From the NCBI GenBank assembly GCA_017861315.1, contig JAGFXP010000001.1, positions 40,029 through 104,028 of the forward strand: a stretch of DNA of 64,000 nucleotides, written 5' to 3'. Each line of letters starts with the position of its first letter. The stretch's first letter is position 1. The notes under the pieces were generated by a model. It saw only the letters and a list, made by a program, of their open reading frames with translations. It ran no database searches and had not been told where the DNA came from. Below, piece after piece: positions 25,861 to 34,449 of this stretch. The stretch is from Bacillota bacterium. GTDB taxonomy: Bacteria; Bacillota; Clostridia; Clostridiales; Clostridiaceae. Both the position numbers and the translations under genes were made by a program.

Positions 25861-26934
25861 ATGTTGGATATTATCGGAATCGGTTCACTAAACCTTGACC
25901 TTATCGCAACCGCTGAAACAGTAAACTCCCTGCCAAAGGAGAGGGTTCGCGACGCGTTCAGGATCCTGGAAGATTGTGCAGGCAGGCAGGCGGACCTTTC
26001 GGATATTGAGGAAGTCCTGTCGCTTCTTGGCAGGGATTCCTTCTGTGCAACGCTGGGAGGATCGGCATTCAATACGGTGCACGCCATGGCGGAGCTGGGA
26101 GCAGGCATAAAAACGGGCTTCGTCGGCGTTTCAGGCAATACCGGATGCCTCCTGGATTTCAAGGGACTGATGAGCGGACTGTCGGTCGACAGCAGGTATG
26201 TGGGCTGCCTTCCCCTGGAGAGCAGCGGAATATGCCTTTGTGTAAATCGCGACGGGCGCAGGTCGCTCCTTGTTTATCCTGGATGCAACAGAAGGCTCTC
26301 AGTACACATAAAGCAAAACTTTGAAGGCATTGTGCGCTACCTGGCGGATGCGAGGATGCTGCACATAACCTCCATAGCGGATGACATGGCACCGGAAGCC
26401 ATTGCAGGAGCAATCGAGGAGACGAAGAGGAGGAATCCGGATATAAGGATCAGCTTAGATCCTGGACTCGCCTGGGTGAGGAATATCACGCCGGCAATCA
26501 TCAGGTTGATGAGGTCCGCTGATCTCATATTCCTCAACACAGCAGAGTTCAGGCTTATGGCAGAAGAAAGGGGCGGCGCCTCGGATATGGTCATGGCCTG
26601 CAGGATATTTGAGCGCTACGGGCTGAAGTACACGATCCTTGTCGCGAAATTGAAAGCCGCTTTAAAGCTGTACTGCAGGCTCGATGATGGTATAGCTGAG
26701 ATGTGTATTGAAAACCGCATTGTAAGTCCCGACCGGATAAACGATGCTACTGGGGCGGGAGACACATTCGAAGCCGGATTCCTCGCGGTGCTGCTGCTGA
26801 AGGGCATGGGCAAGCTGAAGGAAGCGGCGGAGCTTGGCAGCAGTTTTGCATATGCCAAGCTGACTTCATCCGGGGACGAAATCTATCCCGAGCTGGCAAA
26901 CATCTATGAAGAAAATATCCGAAAATTCAAATAA
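25861..26934 (+). CDS. PfkB-family carbohydrate or nucleoside kinase
   Basis: The 357-residue protein begins IIGIGSLNLDLIATAE, the family N-terminus, has GGSAFNTVHAMAELG (the substrate-side GG-N motif) and the C-terminal signature NDATGAGDTFEAGFL with the catalytic Asp in GAGD. An extra stretch of about 40 residues (RVRDAFRILEDCAGRQ and on) after the first strand makes it longer than ribokinase. It phosphorylates a sugar or nucleoside using ATP; the substrate is not evident. It has GGGAGA upstream and no operon partners. Confidence 0.85.
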   Translation: MLDIIGIGSLNLDLIATAETVNSLPKERVRDAFRILEDCAGRQADLSDIEEVLSLLGRDSFCATLGGSAFNTVHAMAELGAGIKTGFVGVSGNTGCLLDFKGLMSGLSVDSRYVGCLPLESSGICLCVNRDGRRSLLVYPGCNRRLSVHIKQNFEGIVRYLADARMLHITSIADDMAPEAIAGAIEETKRRNPDIRISLDPGLAWVRNITPAIIRLMRSADLIFLNTAEFRLMAEERGGASDMVMACRIFERYGLKYTILVAKLKAALKLYCRLDDGIAEMCIENRIVSPDRINDATGAGDTFEAGFLAVLLLKGMGKLKEAAELGSSFAYAKLTSSGDEIYPELANIYEENIRKFK

Positions 26935-26940
26935 TTTTGG

Positions 26941-26968
26941 TTGCATTTAGAATCGACAGGAGTATAAT
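26941..26968 (+). promoter_or_regulatory. Probable promoter of the DUF2953-gerW pair
   Basis: TTGCAT (26941-26946) and TATAAT (26963-26968) are spaced by 16 bp, about 30 bases before the first start codon. Confidence 0.55.
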
Positions 26969-26998
26969 AAGATAAAACCTTGAAAGCAGGTCGATATT

Positions 26999-27655
26999 AT
27001 GGATGTCATTGCCAGCATATTGGGCTTCTTGCTTAAGATGCTTTTGTTCTTGACAGCATCACTATTCTTGCTGCTTCTCCTTATACTCATAATACCTTTT
27101 TCATACTCGTTCTCCGCGGTCCTCAAGGAGACGACTGTTCTCAAAATGGAGTTGAACTGGGCGGTGCTTCATGTGTCGATGTCGCTGGAGGACTGGTCGC
27201 CACGCATGAGGATAGCAATAATGGGAAGAACCATAAGGCTGGGAAAGGCGGAAAAGAAAATCCGGGAGAAGACCGGAAAAGGGAAAAGGAAAGGACGGTT
27301 CGGAAAGCCGGGAATCGCATTCTTCAGGGAAGCGGTTTCGTTTGTCAAGGAGGTCTTCGATGTTCTCAAGCCCAAGGAGATTTCGGCTCGCGGAGCTTAC
27401 GGCCTTGATGATCCGGCAGATACCGCGGCGCTGTCTTCAGTGTTGCTTATGGCGGGCAGCTGTCTGCCAGGGGCGAATATTGAGGTCTGCCCTGTGTTCG
27501 ATTCGGCGATGAGGGATGTGGAGATAAGGATAACAGGAAGGATATTTCTTATGCTGCTGGTCTGCATAATGATAAAATACCTTTTGAAGAAGGAAGTCAG
27601 AAGGGTGATATTCCATAAACGAATATATACCGAAACTCAAAATATGAATATATGA
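26999..27655 (+). CDS. DUF2953 membrane-anchored protein
   Basis: The 218-residue protein has one long N-terminal hydrophobic stretch (about residues 5-38), a basic central region (KKIREKTGKGKRKGRFGK), a GLDDPADTAALSSVL segment and a C-terminal hydrophobic helix. This matches DUF2953 proteins, which in Bacilli and Clostridia are regularly encoded just before the sporulation gene ytfJ/gerW, exactly as here (13-base gap). A role in spore formation or germination is inferred from that linkage only. Confidence 0.75.
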   Translation: MDVIASILGFLLKMLLFLTASLFLLLLLILIIPFSYSFSAVLKETTVLKMELNWAVLHVSMSLEDWSPRMRIAIMGRTIRLGKAEKKIREKTGKGKRKGRFGKPGIAFFREAVSFVKEVFDVLKPKEISARGAYGLDDPADTAALSSVLLMAGSCLPGANIEVCPVFDSAMRDVEIRITGRIFLMLLVCIMIKYLLKKEVRRVIFHKRIYTETQNMNI

Positions 27656-27668
27656 GGAGGAACCAATT

Positions 27669-28061
27669 ATGGAAGTCGGAAATACAGTGAAGGAAAACCT
27701 GGACACATTGTTTCAGAAACTGGAGAAGTTCCTGCGAACAGAGACTGTGGTCGGACAGCCTATCGTCATAGGCGAAACCACGATCATACCTATTATAACA
27801 GTCTCTTTCGGGTGCGGCACGGGTGCAGGCGGAGGAACCGGAAGCGATTCCAAAAACGCTACAGGTTCGGGTTCCGGTGCAGGCTTGTGCACAGGCGCAA
27901 AGATAGCTCCCACGGCAGTGCTGGTAGTAAAGAACGGCGATGTTACAGTGCATCCTATCAAGGAGAGAGGCGGGCTGGAAAACCTTCTGGACAAAGTTCC
28001 TGATATCATGGAACAGATAAAGAAACAGGAAGAAAAAAAGGCTGAAGAAGTAAAACAGTAA
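27669..28061 (+). CDS. GerW/YtfJ-family sporulation protein
   Basis: The 130-residue protein has VVGQPIVIGETTIIPIITVSFGCGTGAG, then a Gly/Ser-rich stretch, GAKIAPTAVLVVKNGDVTVHPI and a charged Lys/Glu-rich tail. This is the GerW (YtfJ) family, made in the forespore and needed for normal germination in Bacillus. A GAGGAGGAACC site precedes the ATG. Together with the DUF2953 gene it is the best sign that the organism forms spores. Confidence 0.9.
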   Translation: MEVGNTVKENLDTLFQKLEKFLRTETVVGQPIVIGETTIIPIITVSFGCGTGAGGGTGSDSKNATGSGSGAGLCTGAKIAPTAVLVVKNGDVTVHPIKERGGLENLLDKVPDIMEQIKKQEEKKAEEVKQ

Positions 28062-28065
28062 CAAG

Positions 28066-28112
28066 CAGAATGGCTGGAGCATATCAATACTGATGCTCCA
28101 GCCATTTGTTTT
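28066..28112. terminator. Bidirectional intrinsic terminator
   Basis: A 14-bp perfect stem (28069-28082 with 28093-28106) with a 10-nt loop lies between the convergent gerW-like and site-2 protease genes; a T-rich tract follows on the + side. Confidence 0.85.
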
Positions 28113-28120
28113 ATGTGCGG

Positions 28121-29245
28121 TTATTTACTTATCTGATTTCTTATCCACATGTAGTTCAGTATATCCGTGTTTGAGACTATGCCGAGCAGGTTTTCCTGAT
28201 CCATCACGAGCACTCGTCCCACTCCGTTTGCCGAAAGTCTTTTCATGGCCTCGGAAACTATGTCTTCAGGCGAAACCACCAGCTTGTCTGAGAGAGGTGT
28301 GGTTATGCTGCCCACAGAAGTCTGAGGCCTTGCTGCCGCATCAAGCTGCTTCACGCTTGCTGCGGATACGATGCCGATGATCCTGCCTTCCTGGCTTACA
28401 GGAAATACAGCGAATTTGTATTTCAGGAAATAGTTGTCCACCAGCTCCTGGACTGAAACGCTCCTGTCAATGGTCACAACCTTGCCTGTCATGAATTCAC
28501 CAACCTTGATCTTGTCGAATATATCCGACAGAAGCATGGACTGGTAGCTTTCTCTGGACATCTGGTTGATGAACCAGCCTATAAAGACAAGCCATATGCC
28601 GTTTATGATTATATTGTTAAGCAGCATGAATATGCCGAATGCTATCAGGAAATATCCGAAAATCGACCCCATGGCTGAAGCGATTCTGGTGGATTTCTGA
28701 AGGCTGCCGCTGAAGCGCCAGATGATAGCTCTCAGCACTCTGCCCCCGTCCAGTGGAAAGGCTGGGAAAAGATTGAATATGGCCAGTGTAAGGTTTATGG
28801 TAGAGAGGTATTGAAGGGAAACGACTGCCGCCTGCGGTGCTCCGAAGGATCTCAGGGCTACCGACAGGAGAAAGAACAAGACGCACAGAAATATGCTCAT
28901 GGCAGGGCCTGCAATGGCCATTTTGAGCTCTTTAACCGGCTCGTCCGGCTCCTGTTCTATCTGGGCAACGCCTCCGAAGATGAACAAAGTGATCCTCTTG
29001 ACAGGCATGCCAAGTTTAATCGATACAAGGGAGTGTGACAGCTCGTGGAGCAGCACTGAAACGAAGAAAAGAAGGGCGATTGCTGAGCTGGACACCCATC
29101 TCGTTGTGGAATCAAACTCCGGATAATACACCGGGAAATAGCTGGCTGCAAGTGAATAGGTCACGAGCGCGAATATGATGAACCAGCTTGCATTGACCTC
29201 GATCAGTATTCCTTTAATCTTTCCGATTCTGAATGAGCCTTTCAT
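28121..29245 (-). CDS. Site-2 protease family metalloprotease with tandem CBS domains
   Basis: The ATG at 29245, behind AAGGAGGGATT, is preferred to the longer frame from 29287 and gives 374 residues. The M50 protease part spans about residues 1-215 with six hydrophobic segments, the zinc motif HELSH and the third-ligand motif FPAFPLDGGR. Two CBS domains follow (VGEFMTGKVVTIDRSVSV and ITTPLSDKLVVSPEDIVSE). This rhomboid-like intramembrane protease class cuts membrane proteins inside the bilayer; the CBS pair may sense adenine nucleotides. The gene is convergent with gerW and divergent from the hcp unit. Confidence 0.92.
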   Translation of the reverse strand: MKGSFRIGKIKGILIEVNASWFIIFALVTYSLAASYFPVYYPEFDSTTRWVSSSAIALLFFVSVLLHELSHSLVSIKLGMPVKRITLFIFGGVAQIEQEPDEPVKELKMAIAGPAMSIFLCVLFFLLSVALRSFGAPQAAVVSLQYLSTINLTLAIFNLFPAFPLDGGRVLRAIIWRFSGSLQKSTRIASAMGSIFGYFLIAFGIFMLLNNIIINGIWLVFIGWFINQMSRESYQSMLLSDIFDKIKVGEFMTGKVVTIDRSVSVQELVDNYFLKYKFAVFPVSQEGRIIGIVSAASVKQLDAAARPQTSVGSITTPLSDKLVVSPEDIVSEAMKRLSANGVGRVLVMDQENLLGIVSNTDILNYMWIRNQISK

Positions 29246-29294
29246 CGAACGAATCCCTCCTTTTAACCTCAGAAAAACATATATCACTAAACAT

Positions 29295-29345
29295 ATTATA
29301 TCTTATTCAAAACAGTTTACACAAGGTGCGAAATTAATGTATAAT
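29295..29345. promoter_or_regulatory. Divergent promoters with overlapping -35 boxes
   Basis: On the + strand TTTACA (29316-29321) and TATAAT (29340-29345) are 18 bp apart and face the 130-aa gene and hcp. On the - strand TTGTGT (29324-29319) and TATAAT (29300-29295) are 18 bp apart and face the site-2 protease gene. The -35 boxes overlap by three bases, so the two promoters should compete. Confidence 0.65.
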
Positions 29346-29386
29346 TTAGAAAAGTGCAAATATTGAAAAAACAAGGAGGCGGAAAT

Positions 29387-29779
29387 ATGGTTATAGTTAA
29401 GGAACTGCCGGACATAATAGACAACATAGGCACGTTTGATGAATATCTGAAGGATCCTAAAAAGCAGGAATTCGCTGTCAGCTTGATAAAGGAAGGATCG
29501 AGTTTCATAGCTGTGAAAAAGGAAAAGGGCTACATTTTTTATCCAAGCAGGTTTGTAGGCCATAAGAACAACAATTACGATGCCTTCATTAAATACAATT
29601 TATCAAGCGGGAGGGACACTATCGAGATCGTCAGCCAGATACTTAAGCATAAGCCAAACCAGATGAAAGACCTGGAAGCTGAATTCAAGGCTTTCTGCCT
29701 AAGGCTGGGATTTACTGCCCCGGAGACGGGAATAGCCGGTGCCGAACATCAATACTGGGTAATAGGCATCGCAGAATAG
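29387..29779 (+). CDS. Unknown 130-residue cytoplasmic protein upstream of hcp
   Basis: ATG 29387 follows AAGGAGGCGG. The protein has no signal peptide or membrane segment. It is charged and mixed alpha/beta, with SLIKEGSSFIAVKKEKGYIF, FYPSRFVGHKNNNYDAF and a C-terminal AEHQYWVIGIAE. I do not recognise the family. It ends 21 bases before hcp, with no terminator between, so the two are probably cotranscribed. A link to nitrosative or redox stress is only positional. Confidence 0.7.
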   Translation: MVIVKELPDIIDNIGTFDEYLKDPKKQEFAVSLIKEGSSFIAVKKEKGYIFYPSRFVGHKNNNYDAFIKYNLSSGRDTIEIVSQILKHKPNQMKDLEAEFKAFCLRLGFTAPETGIAGAEHQYWVIGIAE

Positions 29780-29800
29780 AAAATATCAGGAGGTAAAGGG

Positions 29801-31387
29801 ATGCCAAATATGTTTTGTTTTCAATGTGAACAGACTGCAAGGGGTGTTGCCTGCGATGGTTTAGCAGGTGTATGCGGCAAGAAGGCAAGTACAGCAAACC
29901 TTCAGGACAAGCTTACCGGGGCCTTGGTAGGTTTGGCTATGGCCGCCAGATGCGCGGATCCTACACCTGAGACAGACAAGCTGATCATGGAGGGGCTCTT
30001 TATTGGTATTACCAATGTGAGCTTCGATGATGAAGCGATTACAAAGCAGATTGAGAAAACCCATGCTGCGACTAACGAGCTGGCCAAGGGCTGCGGCTGC
30101 GGTACTGAGTGCGTTAAGCCTGAGGATTACGATATGGGCAAGCTGTGGGGGGACGATCCCGACATAAGGTCTTTGAAAACCTTGATACTTCTTGGCCTCA
30201 GAGGTATGGGCGCATACGCATACCATGCGATGGTGCTCGGTTACACGGACAAGGAAGTTAATGAATTCTTCTACACCGGACTGCGCGCGCTTGGTGAGAG
30301 CGGAAATATCGACAAGCTCCTGCCTATGGTTCTTAAGACCGGAGAAGTCAACCTGAAATGCATGGCGCTGCTCGACAAAGCAAACACCGAAACCTACGGC
30401 ACGCCTGTGCCTACAGTGGTGCCTCTGAAAATCGAAAAGGGTCCTTTCATTGTCATCACAGGCCACGACCTCTATGACCTGGAACAGCTGCTGAAACAGA
30501 CAGAAGGCAAAGGGATAGATATCTACACCCACGGTGAAATGCTTCCGGCCCACTCTTATCCTAAGCTCAAGGCTTACAAGCACCTGAAGGGCAATTTCGG
30601 AACTGCATGGCAGAACCAGCAGAAGGAGTTTGACAACATTCCTGGAGCAATATTGTTCACCACAAACTGCCTTATGCCTGTAAGGCCTAGCTATGAGGAC
30701 AGGGTATTCACCACAGAGGTTGTTGCATATCCTGGATTGGTGCACATAGGCGAAGACAAGGACTTCACTCCAGTAATAAACAAAGCGCTTGAACTGGGCG
30801 GATACAAAGAGGATCAGGAGAGGACGGGAATCAACGGGGGACATACAATGACAGTAGGCTTTGGAAGGGGAACGGTCCTTTCAGTGGCGGACAAGGTAAT
30901 AGATGCCGTAAAGGCAGGAGCCATAAAGCATTTCTTCCTGGTTGGAGGCTGCGACGGCGCTAAACCTGGCAGAAATTACTACACTGAATTCGTCAAGCTT
31001 ACTCCTCCGGATACTGTGATTTTGACTCTGGCCTGCGGCAAGTTCAGGTTCAACGACCTTGAAATCGGAGAAATCGGAGGACTCCCTAGGATAATGGACA
31101 TGGGCCAGTGCAACGATGCATACAGTGCTATCATGGTGGCAGTTGCCCTTGCAGATGCTTTCAAGTGCGGTGTGAACGACCTTCCGCTGTCGCTGGTTCT
31201 GTCCTGGTACGAGCAGAAAGCTGTCGTAATACTGCTTACTCTGCTCCACCTTGGAATCAAGAACATTTACTTAGGGCCAACACTTCCGGCTTTCATATCG
31301 CCGAAGGTGCTTGACATCCTTGTGAAGGAATACAACGTAACACCTATATCCACACCGGCAGAGGATCTGAAAAAGATACTCGGATAG
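29801..31387 (+). CDS. hcp: Hydroxylamine reductase (hybrid-cluster protein), class I
   Basis: The 528-residue protein starts MFCFQCEQTARGVACDGLAGVCGK, with Cys6, 9, 18 and 25 as ligands of the N-terminal 4Fe-4S cluster in the spacing of strict anaerobes. Hybrid-cluster ligands are visible in the C-terminal half: FTTNCLMP, VGGCDGAKPGRNYYTE, LACGKFRF and later Glu residues. Length fits class I rather than the short class III form. Hcp reduces hydroxylamine and acts as an NO reductase in nitrosative stress. No hcr reductase gene is adjacent; ferredoxin-type donors are expected. AGGAGGTAAAGGG precedes the ATG. Confidence 0.96.
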   Translation: MPNMFCFQCEQTARGVACDGLAGVCGKKASTANLQDKLTGALVGLAMAARCADPTPETDKLIMEGLFIGITNVSFDDEAITKQIEKTHAATNELAKGCGCGTECVKPEDYDMGKLWGDDPDIRSLKTLILLGLRGMGAYAYHAMVLGYTDKEVNEFFYTGLRALGESGNIDKLLPMVLKTGEVNLKCMALLDKANTETYGTPVPTVVPLKIEKGPFIVITGHDLYDLEQLLKQTEGKGIDIYTHGEMLPAHSYPKLKAYKHLKGNFGTAWQNQQKEFDNIPGAILFTTNCLMPVRPSYEDRVFTTEVVAYPGLVHIGEDKDFTPVINKALELGGYKEDQERTGINGGHTMTVGFGRGTVLSVADKVIDAVKAGAIKHFFLVGGCDGAKPGRNYYTEFVKLTPPDTVILTLACGKFRFNDLEIGEIGGLPRIMDMGQCNDAYSAIMVAVALADAFKCGVNDLPLSLVLSWYEQKAVVILLTLLHLGIKNIYLGPTLPAFISPKVLDILVKEYNVTPISTPAEDLKKILG

Positions 31388-31396
31388 AAACAACTT

Positions 31397-31441
31397 GAAG
31401 GTTTATCTCAGGTTCTAAGACCTGAGGTAAACCTTCTGTTT
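31397..31441 (+). terminator. Intrinsic terminator after hcp
   Basis: A 17-bp stem (31397-31413 with 31420-31436, one G-U pair) with a 6-nt loop is followed by a short T-rich stretch TGTTT. Confidence 0.75.
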
Positions 31442-31509
31442 CCAATCTGATATCTTATAGAATATCGCAGCCTGACGGAAACATGCTGAGCAAGAAAGGA
31501 GGGATTAAT

Positions 31510-31920
31510 TTGTCAGCAAGCAACAAAGAAATCGTAAGAAGATTTTTGGAACAGTCACTTCAGGAAAAGCGGACTATTGAGGAGGTTTGCGCATCCGGCT
31601 TTACGGCTCATATTGGCGCGATGCCTGCCATGAACCTTGAGGCTTTCAAGGAATACCAGAACAATTATTACAGGAGCTTCGCAGAGAACTCGATAAAAAT
31701 AGAGGAAATAATCCAGGAGGGCTCTATAGTTGCATTCCGGGGAACAGTTCATTCTGTGCATGCAGCAGAATTTATGGGCCTGCCAGCCAGCGGCAGGGAG
31801 ATCGCCGTTCCGGTTGTAGGGATGGCCAGGCTGAAGGAAGGCAAGGTTTACGAGTGGTGGAACTCTCCGGACAGGTTGAGCTGGATGCAGCAGCTGGGCT
31901 TTGCCCTTCGCCAGGTTTAA
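31510..31920 (+). CDS. SnoaL-like / ester cyclase-type protein
   Basis: TTG 31510 behind AAGGAGGG is the preferred start, giving 136 residues. The sequence follows the SnoaL/NTF2-like alpha+beta cone: an N-terminal helix NKEIVRRFLEQSL, GFTAHIGAMPAMNLEAFKEYQ, IQEGSIVAFRGTVHSVH, then VVGMARLKEGKVYEWWNSPDRLSWMQQLG. Such proteins are small cyclases, isomerases or binding proteins; the reaction is not evident. It lies 27 bases before the lipoprotein gene and may share its transcript. Confidence 0.75.
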   Translation: MSASNKEIVRRFLEQSLQEKRTIEEVCASGFTAHIGAMPAMNLEAFKEYQNNYYRSFAENSIKIEEIIQEGSIVAFRGTVHSVHAAEFMGLPASGREIAVPVVGMARLKEGKVYEWWNSPDRLSWMQQLGFALRQV

Positions 31921-31947
31921 AGGACGTATAGTCAAGGAGGCTTTGTC

Positions 31948-32604
31948 ATGAAAAGATTGTTTTGTTTAGCGTCACTGCTCATGTGCTCGCTGCTCCTGGC
32001 TTCATGCAGCGGCACAGACGGAATATCAAGCGCTACCGAAAGCAGGTATCAGGAACTGGAAATCCGCGAATACAACGGAGTAAGGCTGGATCCTTCTATA
32101 GGGCCGCGTGACAATTCAATCAGCGGAGTTCAGCAAGTAAACATAGCTGCATACACCCTCAAGGTCTCAGGCCTTGTGAATAATCCTCTTTCACTAACTT
32201 ATGATGATATCCTTGCCCTGCCAGCCTTTGAAAAACTGGTCACTCTGAACTGTGTAGAAGGCTGGGATGCCACTGTGCTCTGGAAAGGCGTCCTGCTGAA
32301 GGATATCATCGATATGGCATCAGCCGAAAGCGCTGCGAATACAGTTATTTTTCATTCAGCAGACGGATACACAACCTCTCTTCCTCTTCAGGATATCATA
32401 GACAAAAATATTATACTGGCATATTCTTCTAACGGCATAACCCTGCCTGCGGAAATGGGATATCCTTTCATAGTTGTTGCCGAAAACAAGCTGGGTTACA
32501 AATGGGCGAGATGGGTGAATGAAATCGAGCTTTCTGACAATCCGGATTACAAGGGGTATTGGGAGACAAGGGGTTTCGACAACGAAGCTGAAATAACTGA
32601 ATAA
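31948..32604 (+). CDS. Lipoprotein with sulfite-oxidase-fold molybdopterin domain
   Basis: The 218-residue protein has a signal peptide with lipobox LLASC (Cys20 lipidated). The mature domain is the oxidoreductase molybdopterin-binding fold (PF00174-like): LKVSGLVNNPLSLTYDDILALP, TLNCVEGWDATVLWKGV with the Cys expected to bind Mo, and the terminal VVAENKLGYKWARWVNEIELS. It has no heme or dimerisation domain, so it resembles the catalytic part of MsrP/YedY-type proteins but is lipid-anchored and lacks a Tat twin-arginine motif. How a Mo cofactor would enter an exported Sec-type lipoprotein is unclear. Confidence 0.83.
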   Translation: MKRLFCLASLLMCSLLLASCSGTDGISSATESRYQELEIREYNGVRLDPSIGPRDNSISGVQQVNIAAYTLKVSGLVNNPLSLTYDDILALPAFEKLVTLNCVEGWDATVLWKGVLLKDIIDMASAESAANTVIFHSADGYTTSLPLQDIIDKNIILAYSSNGITLPAEMGYPFIVVAENKLGYKWARWVNEIELSDNPDYKGYWETRGFDNEAEITE

Positions 32605-32646
32605 AATACAGGAAGCTGCAAACATTCTTGCAGCTTCCTGTATTTT
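32603..32646. terminator. Bidirectional intrinsic terminator
   Basis: A perfect 19-bp stem (32603-32621 with 32628-32646) with a 6-nt loop has A tracts on the left and T tracts on the right, and separates two convergent genes. Confidence 0.92.
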
Positions 32647-32652
32647 ATGCTT

Positions 32653-32982
32653 CTAATCTTTTACTTCCTCTTCAAGTTCAATGAATCTTTCCTCGTTGTT
32701 GTAAAGTGTTTCTTCGATCCTGTTCAATCTTTCATGGATAGCATAGATATCCTCTTTGTTCGCGAAATTCATTTCCTCAAACAATGTCTTTATGTCTGTC
32801 TTTGTCAGCGGAACAAAATCGTTCTTGAGCGACTTTTTGAGATCCTCGGACAGTTCTTTCCCCTCATCAACGGTGAGCTTGCCCTTTTCAACCATTTCGT
32901 TTATGAAGCCGCCGGCTTTTTCATAGGTGAATGCCGCGGAACCGATGCCGGCAAGCAGCAATTTCTTTAACTGTTCCATCAT
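32653..32982 (-). CDS. Phasin-like coiled-coil protein
   Basis: The 109-residue acidic helical protein starts MEQLKKLLLAGIGSAAFTYEKAGGFINEMVEKGKLT-like (here given in parts), has GKLTVDEGKELSEDLKK and a C-terminal coiled coil NRIEETLYNNEERFIELEEE. This is the pattern of the phasin / polyhydroxyalkanoate-granule-associated family common in Clostridia, where most hosts do not make PHA and the role is unknown. A GGAGGTG site precedes the start; ATG 32979 is an equally good start. Confidence 0.7.
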   Translation of the reverse strand: MMEQLKKLLLAGIGSAAFTYEKAGGFINEMVEKGKLTVDEGKELSEDLKKSLKNDFVPLTKTDIKTLFEEMNFANKEDIYAIHERLNRIEETLYNNEERFIELEEEVKD

Positions 32983-33086
32983 ATAAACACACCTCCGTCT
33001 GTTTTGTTATAAGTATTATTATACTACAGTATTCGGATACATTCTATCCGTATTGAGTGAATTATCGAAATATTTAAGCAAATAAG

Positions 33087-34346
33087 CTATTTTGATTTGC
33101 TCAGCAGCCTGTCCAGGTATACAGACTTCATCTGCTTGCTGGCCATGGCCTGCTTGAGAGGAGGAAGCCTGAGGATGACTGACAGGATGGCGGCCATTGC
33201 CCTGTGGTTAGAAAGAGCCCTTTTGTCAAAGATCAGTTCCTGAAGCATGCCCTTTTCTATTGCCTGAAGAACTATCCTGTGGGTGGTATTCACCGGTGTC
33301 AGGATTTCCACGTCCCTGCGCTTTAGAAATATGCTCTTACTGCAGCAGTTTCTAACGCAGACACCGCAGCCGAGGCAGATCTCTTCATTTACAACTGCCT
33401 TATTATCTTTTATTTCTATGGCGTCGATGGGGCAAACAGACGCGCATCTCCCGCAACCGGAACAGCTGCTTTCGGCGACTTGGGGAAGGAAGGCGGTTGT
33501 CTGTATAGGGTGAAGGGCCCCGAAGCTTTTTACCGCCAGCATGCCTTCGCAGCAGCAGCCGCAGCAGTTGCATAGGAAACTTGAATCCTGGCGCACGTTT
33601 TCACCGCACTGAACAAGATTGTGCTCGTTTGATTTGTGAAGGATCTCCAAAGCTTCGGAAGCTTCAATTGACCTTGCGTAGCCGTGCTTGTTCAGGGAGT
33701 ATGCTGCCGTTCCGAAGGTAAGGCAGGTTTCCATCGGGGCATCGCAGTTTTTGCCAAGGTGCTCCATTTTATGCCTGCAGAAGCACATGCTGATGCTGAC
33801 GAACTTCGCGTTTCGGATGATGTTGCTGGCCCTGTCGTAATCCAGGATCTCGACCTGGTTGTCCTTCGAGAGGACGCTTTCGTAGACGAAAACCTTGCCG
33901 AATCTGGTTTCAGTACCCAGAAAAAGGTCCTTGATGAAATCCTCCTCAACGTTCAGGTACTGGCAGTAAAGCTCTGAGAGGAGTTTCTGGTCTATGTCAT
34001 TCCTCGTCCTCATCAGTGAGAATTCGAAAAAGCCTACCATAGGAGGAGGGAGGACGTATTTTTTCTGTCCTTCATAATCCATGTCGAGGAGTATTGCTTT
34101 TCCGGCAAGCTGGTCAAGCTGCGCCTCGGCCTTTGCCATGTCAAGGTTCCAGATCCTGCTGGCCGTCTTTATGCTGAACGGCCGTATCGGGAGCTGGGCT
34201 GCAAGCCGCGCCTCATTTTCAGTAAAGAGCAGGCTCAATATTTTGTATAATGTTTCGGAAGGGGGAGCTCCCTGGGGGAATCTGTTGATCCTTTCTTCCA
34301 GGCTCATGTATGCCTGCTTGTTAGAAATATGGGACAATATTTCCAC
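33087..34346 (-). CDS. 4Fe-4S dicluster protein with N-terminal winged-helix-like region
   Basis: This 419-residue protein has three parts. Residues 1 to about 100 look like a winged-helix domain (SIKTASRIWNLDMAKAEAQLDQLAGKAILLDM). The middle holds Cys pairs, MCFCRHKMEHLGKNC and FLCNCCGCCCEGML, which may bind a further cluster or metal. A bacterial ferredoxin domain follows (CSGCGRCASVCPIDAIEI and CLGCGVCVRNCCSKSIFL). Family members are annotated only as 4Fe-4S binding proteins in Clostridia; a redox or regulatory role is inferred. It is monocistronic. Confidence 0.8.
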   Translation of the reverse strand: MEILSHISNKQAYMSLEERINRFPQGAPPSETLYKILSLLFTENEARLAAQLPIRPFSIKTASRIWNLDMAKAEAQLDQLAGKAILLDMDYEGQKKYVLPPPMVGFFEFSLMRTRNDIDQKLLSELYCQYLNVEEDFIKDLFLGTETRFGKVFVYESVLSKDNQVEILDYDRASNIIRNAKFVSISMCFCRHKMEHLGKNCDAPMETCLTFGTAAYSLNKHGYARSIEASEALEILHKSNEHNLVQCGENVRQDSSFLCNCCGCCCEGMLAVKSFGALHPIQTTAFLPQVAESSCSGCGRCASVCPIDAIEIKDNKAVVNEEICLGCGVCVRNCCSKSIFLKRRDVEILTPVNTTHRIVLQAIEKGMLQELIFDKRALSNHRAMAAILSVILRLPPLKQAMASKQMKSVYLDRLLSKSK

Positions 34347-34449
34347 CTCTTTTCATTTGCAACATAATCATTGAATATTCTGAAATATAATGATAGTATA
34401 ACCGTAATGAGCATGATTTTCCAGTGCAAACAAAAAGGGAGGGTTCATA

